Below, in pieces: positions 45,301 through 53,312 of a DNA stretch of 64,000 nt. A program made the position numbers and the translations under genes. A model generated the notes under the pieces. That model ran no database searches, was not told the origin of the DNA, and saw nothing but the letters and a program-made list of their open reading frames with translations. The stretch's first letter is position 1. The number at the start of each line of letters is the position of its first letter. This DNA is from JBBRBB01 sp038206235 (lineage in GTDB: Bacteria > Bacteroidota > Bacteroidia > Chitinophagales > Chitinophagaceae): positions 90,430 through 154,429 of the forward strand of contig JBBRBB010000007.1 of the NCBI GenBank assembly GCA_038206235.1, read 5' to 3'.

Positions 45301-45858
45301 TTTGGGTGTGGTGTCTTCGAGACGGCGAATACTGTCCCAAAGACTATCAGTTTTTGCAAACATTTCGAGCACCTGAACAAAAGTAGTTTTGGCAAAAGGC
45401 TCAAACGTTACCAGCGCTTCCCTGCCAAACAAATAGGCTTCATTCAAATTGGTGAGAACTACATATTGATTATCCTGCAAATATTTTTGCACCTGTTTTT
45501 CATGATTCTCATATTTGAAGTTGTAGATTAAAAACCTGTCGCCGGCTTTTGTAAAGAGTGGTTTCAATTCAATAATAACAGGATTGATGATGGTTTCCTG
45601 GAAGGCGATGTCGCCAAAGCCGCCTTTCACTGCAACTTCTTTAAACACTTTTTTATTCAGTAAATGTTCGGCAAGAGCGGCAAGAAGATCTGCTGTTGCT
45701 GTTTCGGGTTTACCGCCTTTAAAGAGTGTATTGAGATAATGTGTGATGCCGTCATAAGAAAATTTTGAGATAATATTATTATAATCATCAACAGAAAATT
45801 CTTTCAGAGAGATGAGCAGTTGAATTTCTGCAATAATATTTTCGTGCTTCTGTTTCAA
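42400..45858 (-). CDS. Type IIG restriction-modification enzyme (Eco57I-like, single chain)
   Basis: A 1152-residue fused nuclease and N6-adenine methyltransferase. An N-terminal PD-(D/E)XK nuclease core is seen as Asp83 (GGFGDIAFQE), 13 residues, then Glu97-Leu-Lys99 (VIIELKP). The methyltransferase follows: SAM motif ADTCSGSGSFLIKV (about 418), AVDIDERAIETAKTNMW and the catalytic NPPW in GIISNPPWEAV (about 645). The C-terminal 400 residues are a likely target-recognition domain. One polypeptide thus holds cutting and methylation. No separate specificity subunit or other defence gene is adjacent. An insertion LLSFGEGRGVRLSKEE near residue 220 is encoded by a CCTCTCC-AAA-GGAGAGG palindrome. 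Confidence 0.88.
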   Translation of the reverse strand: MKQKHENIIAEIQLLISLKEFSVDDYNNIISKFSYDGITHYLNTLFKGGKPETATADLLAALAEHLLNKKVFKEVAVKGGFGDIAFQETIINPVIIELKPLFTKAGDRFLIYNFKYENHEKQVQKYLQDNQYVVLTNLNEAYLFGREALVTFEPFAKTTFVQVLEMFAKTDSLWDSIRRLEDTTPKVELEKEFFGNLKKWYIELQQVEFSSVLLSFGEGRGVRLSKEEAIVLLLNKIIFIKTLEDYGLIPFRFLEELYFEKRNKWETKGEEKVFKEFFDDLEEWFYVYYDTELFYTKIWDYIQRQPENLDNFRIKFESVLGLGMWNYTFGKGMIHYNYRQIDEDVFGKAYETFLAESRKDEGIYYTPKAITEYMAQRLVDALFKPLYDSIIACIDKNDFDSAWKFFTEMQQIKIADTCSGSGSFLIKVLRNIYGCYYLLMKKTSYYEQHSDSVNGQLIFEDRPKFIEDGRLFRKKCNFHDRRKLISSIILHHIYAVDIDERAIETAKTNMWKEAVKLEPPVFNFRKLPKEVNHILPNLAINFINGDTLYDLTINESLEFLSANYRNEIAALQIVRNEYIANPSQPQVLDKIKEIKQTIREQLEENLPLRKPVLAVLEFYFLFFDNSGNVLPPEQRGFHGIISNPPWEAVKPISKEFAKVGKGAMDVLDFKKWFAEELKINEAFKNEWNKYVEFYRSYSEFLSQRYQYQGSGDPNLYKLLTERNLELIRTDGYLDILIPSGIQTDYGGSDLRKMILEDCNLLELSSFENRGYEETTNGKKQTIHLFPDIDSRFKFSVLFIQKQPMPFTTFNAKFYMLHPAELKEKAPVAYNTEMIKRFSPQNLSIMEFRSQTDYELCTKIRSTYRLMNDLNFEWRSELHMTNNSDLFIAENDIDEKEKLIPLYEGKMIHQFHSQFSTPRYWVNEDAACKELSGRDISRIKNEYKLKRSDAEKLYIENNLKPDFYYYRLAYRAIGRSTDERTMMCSIVPQRVVIGHSMNYLVPKKFIIDGEKIRTETLPYEDVFYLMALMNSLVLNYYMRNKISANLTMNFIYELPIPQQTTKIKKQITNLAYTVFQHKNKMELFEGLQTQLKIKIDESMNVIEARAALEKLIAFDVFKLTQEEWKHLASTFHYGSDSETKKELDEVVGRVGVR
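45187..45220. repeat. CCCCTCTCCAAAGGAGAGG palindrome inside type IIG gene
   Basis: CCTCTCC-AAA-GGAGAGG with flanking CTCACCCCTCG lies in frame and encodes SFGEGRGVRL between the nuclease and helical connector regions. Confidence 0.8.
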
Positions 45859-46051
45859 ATCTTATTTGGGTAAAAATGTATAAAAATAATGCAAGGAGAA
45901 TAAAGGAGGGATTGATTGTTTTCCACATGCTATTCAGCAGGTTGCTTCTTTATCTTTATTATGCGGAATTTTTATTAATCTTTGTGCAGCATCGTTATCC
46001 GGAAAAGAGATTGACAGTAAATAGTAGCTGCTTATTTCAATATTAAAATAA

Positions 46052-47056
46052 ATGAGAGATGCAAACGTTTCAAACTTGATGAAAATGCCTGCATCATTAT
46101 TTTATAAACGAACCCGTTTTATTTTTTTGCCCATAATCTTTTTTTTGTTCCCCAAACAACTTCAGGCGCAGCTTACTTATAATGAATTAACCGTTCAATA
46201 TGATAGCCCCTGGACATACAAAAAATTGCAACTGATACCTGTTCGTTTTAAAGGAATAGGAAGCGGCGCAGGCTCTCAAAAAAATATTGCATTCGAAGAC
46301 GGGGTTATCAGCTTCAGCGAGGCGCTGCGCAGGAAACAGATTATTGTAAAAGAAAATACTGCAAATGGCGGCCCGGATGTATCATCGCTGCTTGTAAAAA
46401 ATCATTCAAAAGAAAATATTTTATTGCTGAGCGGTGAAATGGTTCAGGGGGGAAAGCAGGACAGGGCTTTCGGCAAAACAACCATTATTCCTGCAGGCAG
46501 ACATAAAAATTATGCTTCGGTTTTTTGTGTTGAAAAGGGACGATGGGACGATAGGTCAAAACCTTTTAGGTATGCAGGCACTGCAGATGCGGGTGTTCGC
46601 AGACAGATTGATGTAACAAAGCGTCAAAGCAAGGTTTGGAAACAAATAGATAATGAGCTTGTTTCAAAAAAGAAAAAGAATAAAACTTCAGCTTACCTGC
46701 AGGCATACAACGACAGTACACAGCTCGATACTTCTTATCTGCGGTTTTTTATAAATAAGATGAAGGAGAGTGATAGCAGCTATGCAGGCTTTATTGCAGT
46801 TACCGGCAACCGAATTATTAATTCAGAGCTTTTTTCGGGAACCGATCTTTGCCTTGCTGCCTATATTGAAATGATAAAAAGTTATGTGCATACGCTTACG
46901 CCTGCAGATGGCATTCCCAATAAAACGCATGATGAAATAAAAGCTTTTACAGACAAGTTTTTGCCAGATAAGTCAACTGAAAAAAAATATCTTTCAACAA
47001 ATGGAAGAATGTATTACTATGAGGGAGCTGTGATACATTTAATTGCATACGATTAG
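46052..47056 (+). CDS. DUF6569 (ARPP-1) family secreted protein
   Basis: A 334-residue protein with a signal peptide (FIFLPIIFFLFPKQLQAQ) and the family pattern LLVKNHSKENILLLSGEMVQGGKQDRAF followed by IPAGRHKNYASVFCVEKGRW and a C-terminal Tyr/Ala-rich end. I recognise this as the DUF6569/ARPP-1 family, found in various bacteria and of unknown function. Longest frame begins ten codons before a second Met (MKMPASLF), which may be the true start. Alone on this strand. Confidence 0.8.
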   Translation: MRDANVSNLMKMPASLFYKRTRFIFLPIIFFLFPKQLQAQLTYNELTVQYDSPWTYKKLQLIPVRFKGIGSGAGSQKNIAFEDGVISFSEALRRKQIIVKENTANGGPDVSSLLVKNHSKENILLLSGEMVQGGKQDRAFGKTTIIPAGRHKNYASVFCVEKGRWDDRSKPFRYAGTADAGVRRQIDVTKRQSKVWKQIDNELVSKKKKNKTSAYLQAYNDSTQLDTSYLRFFINKMKESDSSYAGFIAVTGNRIINSELFSGTDLCLAAYIEMIKSYVHTLTPADGIPNKTHDEIKAFTDKFLPDKSTEKKYLSTNGRMYYYEGAVIHLIAYD

Positions 47057-47097
47057 AAAATATTTATGATGCAAATATTTTTGCGGGCTAAACCAAA

Positions 47098-47880
47098 TTA
47101 CTGCATTAGTACAATCATTCCATATACAATCAATACAACACCCGCAATAGCTGATATCCATTTTGAGTTAGAGAAAGTTTTTTCAATAAGAACAAACAGA
47201 GCAATAAGAGCTATCCACAATAAGTTCATAATTCCAGAAACAAAGAGCAATACCATTAATACCCAGCAGCAGCCGAGGCAATAACTGCCGTTCTCAATTC
47301 CCATTCTTAAAGCGCCAAGTTTGCCCTCTTTCCAGTTACGGTGAATAAAATCAACGGGAGTGCGGCAATAGTTAAGGCATGTTTGCTTTAAGGGCGTGAA
47401 TTGAAATATACCTGCTGCAATTAAAATGATGGCTCCCAATATTTTACTGGTCGTTTTCATTTCAGAGTTTAACAATGATACCTGCTGCAGCAACCATTGC
47501 AGCAAAGTGGCAAGCAGGCTAAAGCCGCCCCAAACCAAAAAATATCCTGCCAATAAATAACCTGTGTGAACAAAAGGATTTTGCTCTTGCTTCCGTTTCC
47601 GGTTTATCATTGCAAAAATGAGGATAAGTGGTGAAACAGAGGGCGTCATCATGGCAATCATCATCACCAACCACATCAGGAACAATAACACAAAATCTGT
47701 TGCAGACCATTGAGGCGTCATAGGCATGGCAAAGAAGAGTGCATTCATATCCATAACCACCATTTGCCTGTACAAATAAATAATGTACAGCCACGACAAT
47801 AAGCAAATGAAAAAAAGACCGGCAATAATAATGGAGCGGTCTTTTTTTAAAAGGTTTTCCAGCGAAGTGCTGCTACTCAT
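47098..47880 (-). CDS. DUF2182 membrane protein (predicted metal-binding)
   Basis: A 260-residue integral membrane protein with about six helices. The Met/His-rich MNALFFAMPMTPQWSATDF and MWLVMMIAMMTPSVSPLILIF are diagnostic of DUF2182, a family of predicted metal-binding membrane proteins. Its start overlaps the upstream strand region closely, with 28 bases to the stop of the DUF1326 gene. The conserved pairing suggests a shared membrane process, possibly metal or copper handling, but the reaction is not known. Confidence 0.9.
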   Translation of the reverse strand: MSSSTSLENLLKKDRSIIIAGLFFICLLSWLYIIYLYRQMVVMDMNALFFAMPMTPQWSATDFVLLFLMWLVMMIAMMTPSVSPLILIFAMINRKRKQEQNPFVHTGYLLAGYFLVWGGFSLLATLLQWLLQQVSLLNSEMKTTSKILGAIILIAAGIFQFTPLKQTCLNYCRTPVDFIHRNWKEGKLGALRMGIENGSYCLGCCWVLMVLLFVSGIMNLLWIALIALFVLIEKTFSNSKWISAIAGVVLIVYGMIVLMQ

Positions 47881-47908
47881 TAGGCAATTTTAAAAACAAC
47901 CATTTACA

Positions 47909-48541
47909 TCAGGCGGTACAGCCCTCGTTACTAAAGGTAACAACACTTACATGACCATTTTTCTTTTCATGTTTCAGCGAAATGTTATCTGCATTCCAAT
48001 TCCAGTTTACACTGCTTACTGTGCCACGCTTAAAGGCAATGCCGCCGGGCAAGAGCAGTTCTCCTTCAAAAGATTCGCCTGATATAGGATTTACAATGTG
48101 CTGCGACCTTACTTCACCCACACCCTCAACTGTAAACCACGCATCGTAAGGATGATAATGAAAATCAATCTTTGTAATTTTTGTGGGCATTGTGCTTTTG
48201 AAAGTGGTGGGAAAAATAGCAAACACACCGCCTCCATGTTTACCGCCGGTAATTTCTTCAATCGCTTTCACCTGTTCAGGAGAGGCGTTTTTATCAACGT
48301 ACAGAGCGCCTATACCTTCACCTAAATGTATGGCTTTGGGCCACCATAAACCCCATGCAAAGGTTACACCATCGAGCTTGGTATCACCAAAATTTCCTTT
48401 GCGGATATGATACGCAATAAGCGCTTCGCAGTTGCCATAAGTAGGCAGTGCATTAAAATTACATGGGCAGCCATAATCGCAATTGCAGCTTTGAAGAAAT
48501 TCGGCTTCCATGTTCCATTTGGCAGAAGAATCGTTAGGCAT
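47909..48541 (-). CDS. DUF1326 domain protein
   Basis: A 210-residue soluble protein with a conserved Cys cluster at the N-terminus (LQSCNCDYGCPCNFNALPTYGNC), then YHIRKGNFGDTKLDGVTFAWGLWWPKAIH and the C-terminal VSSVNWNWNADNISL. The Cys cluster may bind metal. DUF1326 and DUF2182 genes are commonly adjacent in Bacteria, as here, where DUF1326 is upstream of DUF2182 on the same strand. No signal peptide is seen. Confidence 0.9.
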   Translation of the reverse strand: MPNDSSAKWNMEAEFLQSCNCDYGCPCNFNALPTYGNCEALIAYHIRKGNFGDTKLDGVTFAWGLWWPKAIHLGEGIGALYVDKNASPEQVKAIEEITGGKHGGGVFAIFPTTFKSTMPTKITKIDFHYHPYDAWFTVEGVGEVRSQHIVNPISGESFEGELLLPGGIAFKRGTVSSVNWNWNADNISLKHEKKNGHVSVVTFSNEGCTA

Positions 48542-48752
48542 GGTAATTAATTTAAGAGTGAGAAAATTATTTCAACAAATTTACAATTGTTTTTTCAATA
48601 GAAAGCTGCTTTAAAATGATTTTAAGGTTTGTATTTAATCAAATATTCCATTCGTATTTTATTAAATATTTCCAGGTTGTTTTGAAAAGAGATTGGGAAA
48701 TACAAAAAAACACATGATATACTTTTCGCTTTCGTTAAATCAAATAATATAA

Positions 48753-48783
48753 TTTGGAAAATTACATGTATATACATATATTT
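48753..48783 (+). promoter_or_regulatory. marR promoter overlapped by a palindrome
   Basis: TTTG (48753-48756), 19 bases, TATATTTG (48776-48783) fit the Bacteroidota consensus exactly. A perfect 12-bp palindrome ATGTATATACAT (48766-48777), with TGTA-N2-TACA core, lies between the elements and touches the -7 box, a typical repressor-site position. The TTG start is only six bases after the -7 box, so the mRNA would be leaderless. Confidence 0.7.
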
Positions 48784-48788
48784 GCATC

Positions 48789-49247
48789 TTGAAACTGGAA
48801 CAGGCAATACAAAGCAGTAAATTTAAAAACGAAATTCACAAAGCAGGATTAAATATTTTATACACGGCATGGTGGCTAAAAACGGCCACCAGCAGAAAGT
48901 TAAAAGATTTTGGCTTAACCCATGAGCAATACAATGTATTACGCATACTAAAAGGCAAATACCCGGAACAAATGTGTGTGAGAGATATTGCAGGCAGAAT
49001 GATTGAAAAGAATTCAAACGTACCAAGGATTATAGACCGCCTGGAAATAAAGAAACTGGTAAAGCGCACTGATTCTTCTGAAGATAAAAGAGAAACAGTA
49101 GTAACAATAACCAGTGCCGGAATAAATATTCTGGAATCTGCAACTAAAAAGGTAGATATAATATTTGACTCTGTAATTACTGTATCGAATAAGGAAGCAT
49201 CAGCCTTAAACACTTTGCTTGAAAAGATAAGAGCACAAGAGAAATAA
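48789..49247 (+). CDS. MarR-family transcriptional regulator
   Basis: A 152-residue winged-helix regulator. The helix-turn-helix is within RDIAGRMIEKNSNVPRIIDRLEIKKLVKR and the wing within SSEDKRETVVTITSAGINIL. The start is TTG, in MKLEQAIQSSKFKNEIHKA, which agrees with the family N-terminus. MarR proteins respond to phenolics, oxidants or similar small molecules. Site repeats (TGTA-N2-TACA) in its own promoter and before the next gene suggest it represses itself and the downstream pirin gene. Confidence 0.92.
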   Translation: MKLEQAIQSSKFKNEIHKAGLNILYTAWWLKTATSRKLKDFGLTHEQYNVLRILKGKYPEQMCVRDIAGRMIEKNSNVPRIIDRLEIKKLVKRTDSSEDKRETVVTITSAGINILESATKKVDIIFDSVITVSNKEASALNTLLEKIRAQEK

Positions 49248-49266
49248 AATTTTTTTACACTAATTC

Positions 49267-49280
49267 GTGTACATACATAT
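49267..49280 (+). promoter_or_regulatory. Second MarR-type site upstream of pirin gene
   Basis: GTGTACATACATAT contains TGTA-CA-TACA, the same spaced half-sites as in the marR promoter. It lies 15 bases before the pirin start. Confidence 0.45.
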
Positions 49281-49295
49281 AAAAAGGAATTTATT

Positions 49296-50015
49296 ATGAA
49301 AACCATATTGCATAAAGCCAATGAAAGAGGACACGCCAGTCACGGCTGGCTCGATAGCTGGCATTCTTTCAGCTTTGCCAATTATCATAATTCAGATAAA
49401 ATACACTTCGGTGCTTTAAGAGTTTTGAATGACGATACTGTAAAAGCAGGAATGGGTTTCGGCAAGCATCCGCATGAAAACATGGAGATTGTTTCCATTC
49501 CCCTGCATGGCGACCTGCATCATAAAGATTCAACCGGCCGTGATAAAATAATCAAACAGAATGATGTGCAGATTATGAGCGCCGGAAATGGTATTGCACA
49601 CAGTGAAACAAATGCAAATTCTGATAAGGAAGTAAAATTTCTGCAGCTATGGATTTTTCCAAAAGAATACAATATCACTCCGCATTATGAGCAAAAAACC
49701 TTTCAGCCTGAAGAGAGAATAAATAAGCTGCAAACGGTTGTTGCTCCTGATAATTCAGAGGCTGTTTTTATTAACCAGGATGCTTGGCTCACTTTGGGAA
49801 ATCTCGAAAAAAGTTTTACAACTGAATACATGATTAAGAAAAAAGAAAATGGCGTGTACGCATTTGTAATTGAAGGCGATGTAACCATTCACGATAATAA
49901 GCTCGGCAAAAGGGATGCATTAGGTATTTGGGAAACAGATAAAATTAATATCTCTGCCGATTCAAATGCGGAATTATTATTGATAGATGTTCCTATGACC
50001 TACGCTGATTTTTAA
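49296..50015 (+). CDS. Pirin-family protein
   Basis: A 239-residue bicupin of the pirin family (YhhW-like, quercetin 2,3-dioxygenase-like). Metal ligands are in FGKHPHENMEIVSIPL and the Glu/His of IMSAGNGIAHSETN. The RGHASHGWLDSWHSFSFANY N-terminus is characteristic. Some members act as quercetinases or oxidant sensors. It is the first structural gene after marR in a likely operon. Confidence 0.93.
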   Translation: MKTILHKANERGHASHGWLDSWHSFSFANYHNSDKIHFGALRVLNDDTVKAGMGFGKHPHENMEIVSIPLHGDLHHKDSTGRDKIIKQNDVQIMSAGNGIAHSETNANSDKEVKFLQLWIFPKEYNITPHYEQKTFQPEERINKLQTVVAPDNSEAVFINQDAWLTLGNLEKSFTTEYMIKKKENGVYAFVIEGDVTIHDNKLGKRDALGIWETDKINISADSNAELLLIDVPMTYADF

Positions 50016-50113
50016 ACATGCAGTGGAAGTGTTAGCAAACTAAAAAATTAAAAAAACCTGCAACCCATAGAGGGAGAAGTTTAAAACAGAAAACAATTAT
50101 TATTAACAATCTC

Positions 50114-50131
50114 AACTCCCCTTTAGGGGTT
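50114..50131. repeat. AACTCCCCTTTAGGGGTT palindrome
   Basis: Eighteen-base palindrome in the spacer between pirin and YceI genes. It is the same type as those at 12689 and 13815. Confidence 0.75.
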
Positions 50132-50150
50132 GTGGCATAAAAACAAAACT

Positions 50151-50687
50151 ATGATTTACAAAATTGATGCAGCTCACTCAGACATTATGTTCAAAGTAAA
50201 GCACCTGATGATTTCAACGGTTTCAGGCACCTTTAAAAAATTTGATGCAACAGTAGAAACAGAGAAAGATGATTTCACTGATGCAAAGGTTTGGTTCGAA
50301 GCTGATGCCGACAGCGTTGACACCAAAAATGAACAACGGGATGGTCATTTGAAAGGTGATGATTTCTTTAATGCTGAACAGTTTCCGAAGATTACATTTA
50401 AATCAACAGGCATTAAAAAATTATCTGGTACAGAATATAAATTAACAGGCGATTTGACTATCCGCGATACTACAAAACCGGTAGAGCTCGATGTTGAATA
50501 CAACGGAACTGTTACAGACCCGTGGAAACAAGTAAAAGCTGGTTTTGAAATTACAGGCAAAATAAACCGCAGAGGATTTGGATTGAAGTGGAATGCTGTT
50601 ACAGAAGCCGGCGGACTTGTTGTGGGTGATGAAGTGAAGTTGCTGTTGAATGTAGAGATGAAGAAGGAAGAAGCAGCAGCCTCGTAA
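50151..50687 (+). CDS. YceI-family protein
   Basis: A 178-residue YceI/lipocalin-like protein that binds long isoprenoid lipids in its barrel. Typical residues are YKIDAAHSDIMFKVKHLMIS, WFEADADSVDTKNEQRDGHLKGDDFF and LTIRDTTKPVELDVEY. There is no signal peptide, so it is cytoplasmic, unlike periplasmic YceI. It begins at the ATG after CAAAACT. It belongs to the MarR cluster. Confidence 0.93.
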   Translation: MIYKIDAAHSDIMFKVKHLMISTVSGTFKKFDATVETEKDDFTDAKVWFEADADSVDTKNEQRDGHLKGDDFFNAEQFPKITFKSTGIKKLSGTEYKLTGDLTIRDTTKPVELDVEYNGTVTDPWKQVKAGFEITGKINRRGFGLKWNAVTEAGGLVVGDEVKLLLNVEMKKEEAAAS

Positions 50688-50792
50688 ATTCCTCAATGGG
50701 AGGACTTGTGATCTCCCTGAGTTTTACAATTGCATAAGACCCTTGTGATTCTTTGTGTATTTCTGTTCTTCGTGGTATCAAAAAAGCTGAAC

Positions 50793-50820
50793 CGGTCAGA
50801 CGGCTCTAAGCCGTCAGACC
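50793..50820. repeat. GTCAGACC element, hairpin form (copy 4)
   Basis: CGGTCAGACGGCT and AGCCGTCAGACC around a CTA loop, matching copy 1 base for base over 28 positions. It lies between the YceI and FMN-reductase genes. Confidence 0.9.
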
Positions 50821-50854
50821 ATTATTGTTACGGTGATTAAAAGAAAAAATCTGC

Positions 50855-51412
50855 ATGAACATTGAAATCATTTCAGGCAGTCCGAGAGCAGACAGCATAA
50901 CAAACCGCGTAGTATTTTTTTTAAAACGAATGCTCGATGAAAGAGCGAAGCATACTACCGGCATCATTGATGTGCGGGAATGGAATCTTCCTTTTTTGCA
51001 GGAAGTTTTTACCTCAGCAGAAAAAGCGCCTGAAAAATATAGGCCGCTTGCTAAAAGAATGTTTGCTGCAGATGCATTTATTCTGGTAACGCCTGAATAC
51101 AATGGAAGCTACTCTGCTGCCATGCAAAATTTGCTTGACCATTTTCCCAAGCAAAACCATAAAGCGTTTGGCGTAGTTACTGCATCGCAGGGTGCAATGG
51201 GCGGCATGAGAAGCTCGCAGCAATTACTGTTACTGATTCCTGCGCTGTTCGGAATTGCATCGCCCTACATGCTCATCATTCCGTTTGTTGATAAGAAGTT
51301 TGATGCAGATGGTAATTTGCTGGATGCTGCTTTTCAAAAAAATATAGATGTATTCATTCATGAATTTTTATGGCTTGCAGAAAATCTTTGCAAACACACG
51401 AGCAAGGCATAA
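50855..51412 (+). CDS. NAD(P)H-dependent FMN reductase
   Basis: A 185-residue flavodoxin-like protein: FMN phosphate loop in IISGSPRADSITNRV, TPEYNGSYSAAMQNLLDHF and TASQGAMGGMRSSQQLL are conserved in NADPH-dependent FMN reductases (quinone/chromate/azo reductase relatives). It would reduce quinones or other electrophiles using FMN. It completes the MarR-pirin-YceI-reductase set. Confidence 0.93.
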   Translation: MNIEIISGSPRADSITNRVVFFLKRMLDERAKHTTGIIDVREWNLPFLQEVFTSAEKAPEKYRPLAKRMFAADAFILVTPEYNGSYSAAMQNLLDHFPKQNHKAFGVVTASQGAMGGMRSSQQLLLLIPALFGIASPYMLIIPFVDKKFDADGNLLDAAFQKNIDVFIHEFLWLAENLCKHTSKA

Positions 51413-51467
51413 TAATTGTTTTGATTGAAAAAAGTAAACGTAAATTTGCGCCTTCTTTCACAAGTGT

Positions 51468-53312
51468 ATGAGCGACGAAATTAAACATGAATGCGGGCTT
51501 GCTTACATTCGCTTACGCAAACCTTTCTCATACTATTTACAAAAGTATGGTACTGTAATGTACGGTCTTAATAAGCTGTACCTGTTAATGGAAAAACAGC
51601 ATAACCGCGGGCAGGATGGTGCAGGCATTGCAGCCGTTAAACTAAACACAGAACCCGGATATCCTTTTCTTTTCAGAATGCGCAGCAATGCGCCACAGCC
51701 TATTGCAGATCTGTTTTCTAAAATTGTAAGCGATGTTGCCGAGCTTGAAAAACATCAAAGCGATATTAAACAGCATGCTCATTTAATGAAAGGACATGTG
51801 CCATTTTTAGGGGAGATATTACTTGGTCATCTTCGCTACGGAACACAGGGCAAAAACAATGTTGAATTTTGTCATCCCTTTATAAAACGCGATGTAGTAC
51901 CCGCAAGAAATCTTGCCATGGCCGGTAATTTTAATCTGGTAAATACAGAAGAATTATTTGACCTGATTAATACAGACCCTGGCGAATTTCAAAAGCAGAG
52001 CGACCTTGCTGCTATGATGGAGGTAGTGCACCATTTTTTGGTAAAGGAGAATGAAAGAAATGAAAATCCCTGCATAGCCTGTGTATTAAAGAAAGCAACT
52101 GAATTGTTTGATGGCGGATATACCGCAGGCGGCATTCTGGGAAATGGCAGCAGCTTTATCATGAGGGATGCAAACGGAATTAGGCCAGCCTATTATTATA
52201 TAAATGATGAAGTGATGGTTGCAGCCAGTGAAAGAGCGGCAATACGCACTGCTTTTAATGTTGGCGAAAATGAAGTAATGGAATTGATGCCCGGCACTGC
52301 ATTAATTTCAGATGCAGATGGAAATTATGCAATAGAACAAATTCTGGAGCCGAGAGAAAGAAAAGCATGCAGCTTTGAACGCATTTATTTTTCCCGCGGC
52401 AGTGATGAAAAGATTTACCGCGAAAGAATTGCACTGGGTCATCATCTCAGCAAGCCTGTATTGGAAGCAGTGAATTATGATTTAAAGAATACTATCTTTT
52501 CTTATATACCAAATACCGCAGAGATTGCATATTACGGCTTGTGCAAAGGCATGGAAGAATATTTAAACCAGATAAAAGTGCAGCGTATTTTAAGCTGGGG
52601 AAATGATATTACGGAAGAGAAGCTGGAGCAAATGATAAATAGAAAAATACGGCAGGAAAAGATTGCTATTAAAGATGTAAAGCTGCGCACTTTCATAACC
52701 CAGGATGCAGGACGCAATGAAATGGTGCAGCACGTGTATGATATTACTTACGGCACTGTGCGCAAAGGAGAAGATACGCTTGTAGTAATTGATGACAGCA
52801 TTGTTCGCGGCACCACTTTAAAAGAAAGTATTGTGCGCATGTTAGCAAGGCTGCAGCCAAAAAAAATAATCGTTGTTTCTTCTGCCCCGCAAATTCGCTA
52901 TCCTGATTGTTATGGAATTGATATGAGTAAGCTTGTAGATTTTATCGCCTTTAGAGCAGCGATTGAATTATTGAATGAGAGAGATATGAACAGCACGCTA
53001 ACCGAAATTTATAATTGCATTAAAGAGCTGCAGCGCACAAACCTATTGCATACAAAGAATTTAGTGCGGCATATTTACGAGCCATTTAAAACGCAGGAAA
53101 TCTCTGATAAAATTGCGCAGCTTATCACGCCAAAAAATCTTACCATTCCGGTGCAGGTTATTTATCAAACCATTGAAGACCTTCATGAGAGCTGCCCCAC
53201 AAACACCGGCGACTGGTATTTCACAGGCAACTATCCCACACCCGGCGGCAATCGCGTTGTAAATAAAGCCTTTCTAAATTATTATGAAGGAAAGAATGTG
53301 AGAGGGTATTAG
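51468..53312 (+). CDS. PurF-like amidophosphoribosyltransferase, long form
   Basis: A 614-residue glutamine amidotransferase with an N-terminal nucleophile Cys9 (KHECGLAYIRL) and a PRPP-binding C-terminal half with VVIDDSIVRGTTLKESI. It differs from standard PurF by having eight residues before the Cys, a longer body and an extended C-terminus (NRVVNKAFLNYYEGKN). Bacteroidota commonly carry this protein besides a canonical PurF; whether it catalyses the first step of purine synthesis or a side reaction is not known. Confidence 0.88.
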   Translation: MSDEIKHECGLAYIRLRKPFSYYLQKYGTVMYGLNKLYLLMEKQHNRGQDGAGIAAVKLNTEPGYPFLFRMRSNAPQPIADLFSKIVSDVAELEKHQSDIKQHAHLMKGHVPFLGEILLGHLRYGTQGKNNVEFCHPFIKRDVVPARNLAMAGNFNLVNTEELFDLINTDPGEFQKQSDLAAMMEVVHHFLVKENERNENPCIACVLKKATELFDGGYTAGGILGNGSSFIMRDANGIRPAYYYINDEVMVAASERAAIRTAFNVGENEVMELMPGTALISDADGNYAIEQILEPRERKACSFERIYFSRGSDEKIYRERIALGHHLSKPVLEAVNYDLKNTIFSYIPNTAEIAYYGLCKGMEEYLNQIKVQRILSWGNDITEEKLEQMINRKIRQEKIAIKDVKLRTFITQDAGRNEMVQHVYDITYGTVRKGEDTLVVIDDSIVRGTTLKESIVRMLARLQPKKIIVVSSAPQIRYPDCYGIDMSKLVDFIAFRAAIELLNERDMNSTLTEIYNCIKELQRTNLLHTKNLVRHIYEPFKTQEISDKIAQLITPKNLTIPVQVIYQTIEDLHESCPTNTGDWYFTGNYPTPGGNRVVNKAFLNYYEGKNVRGY

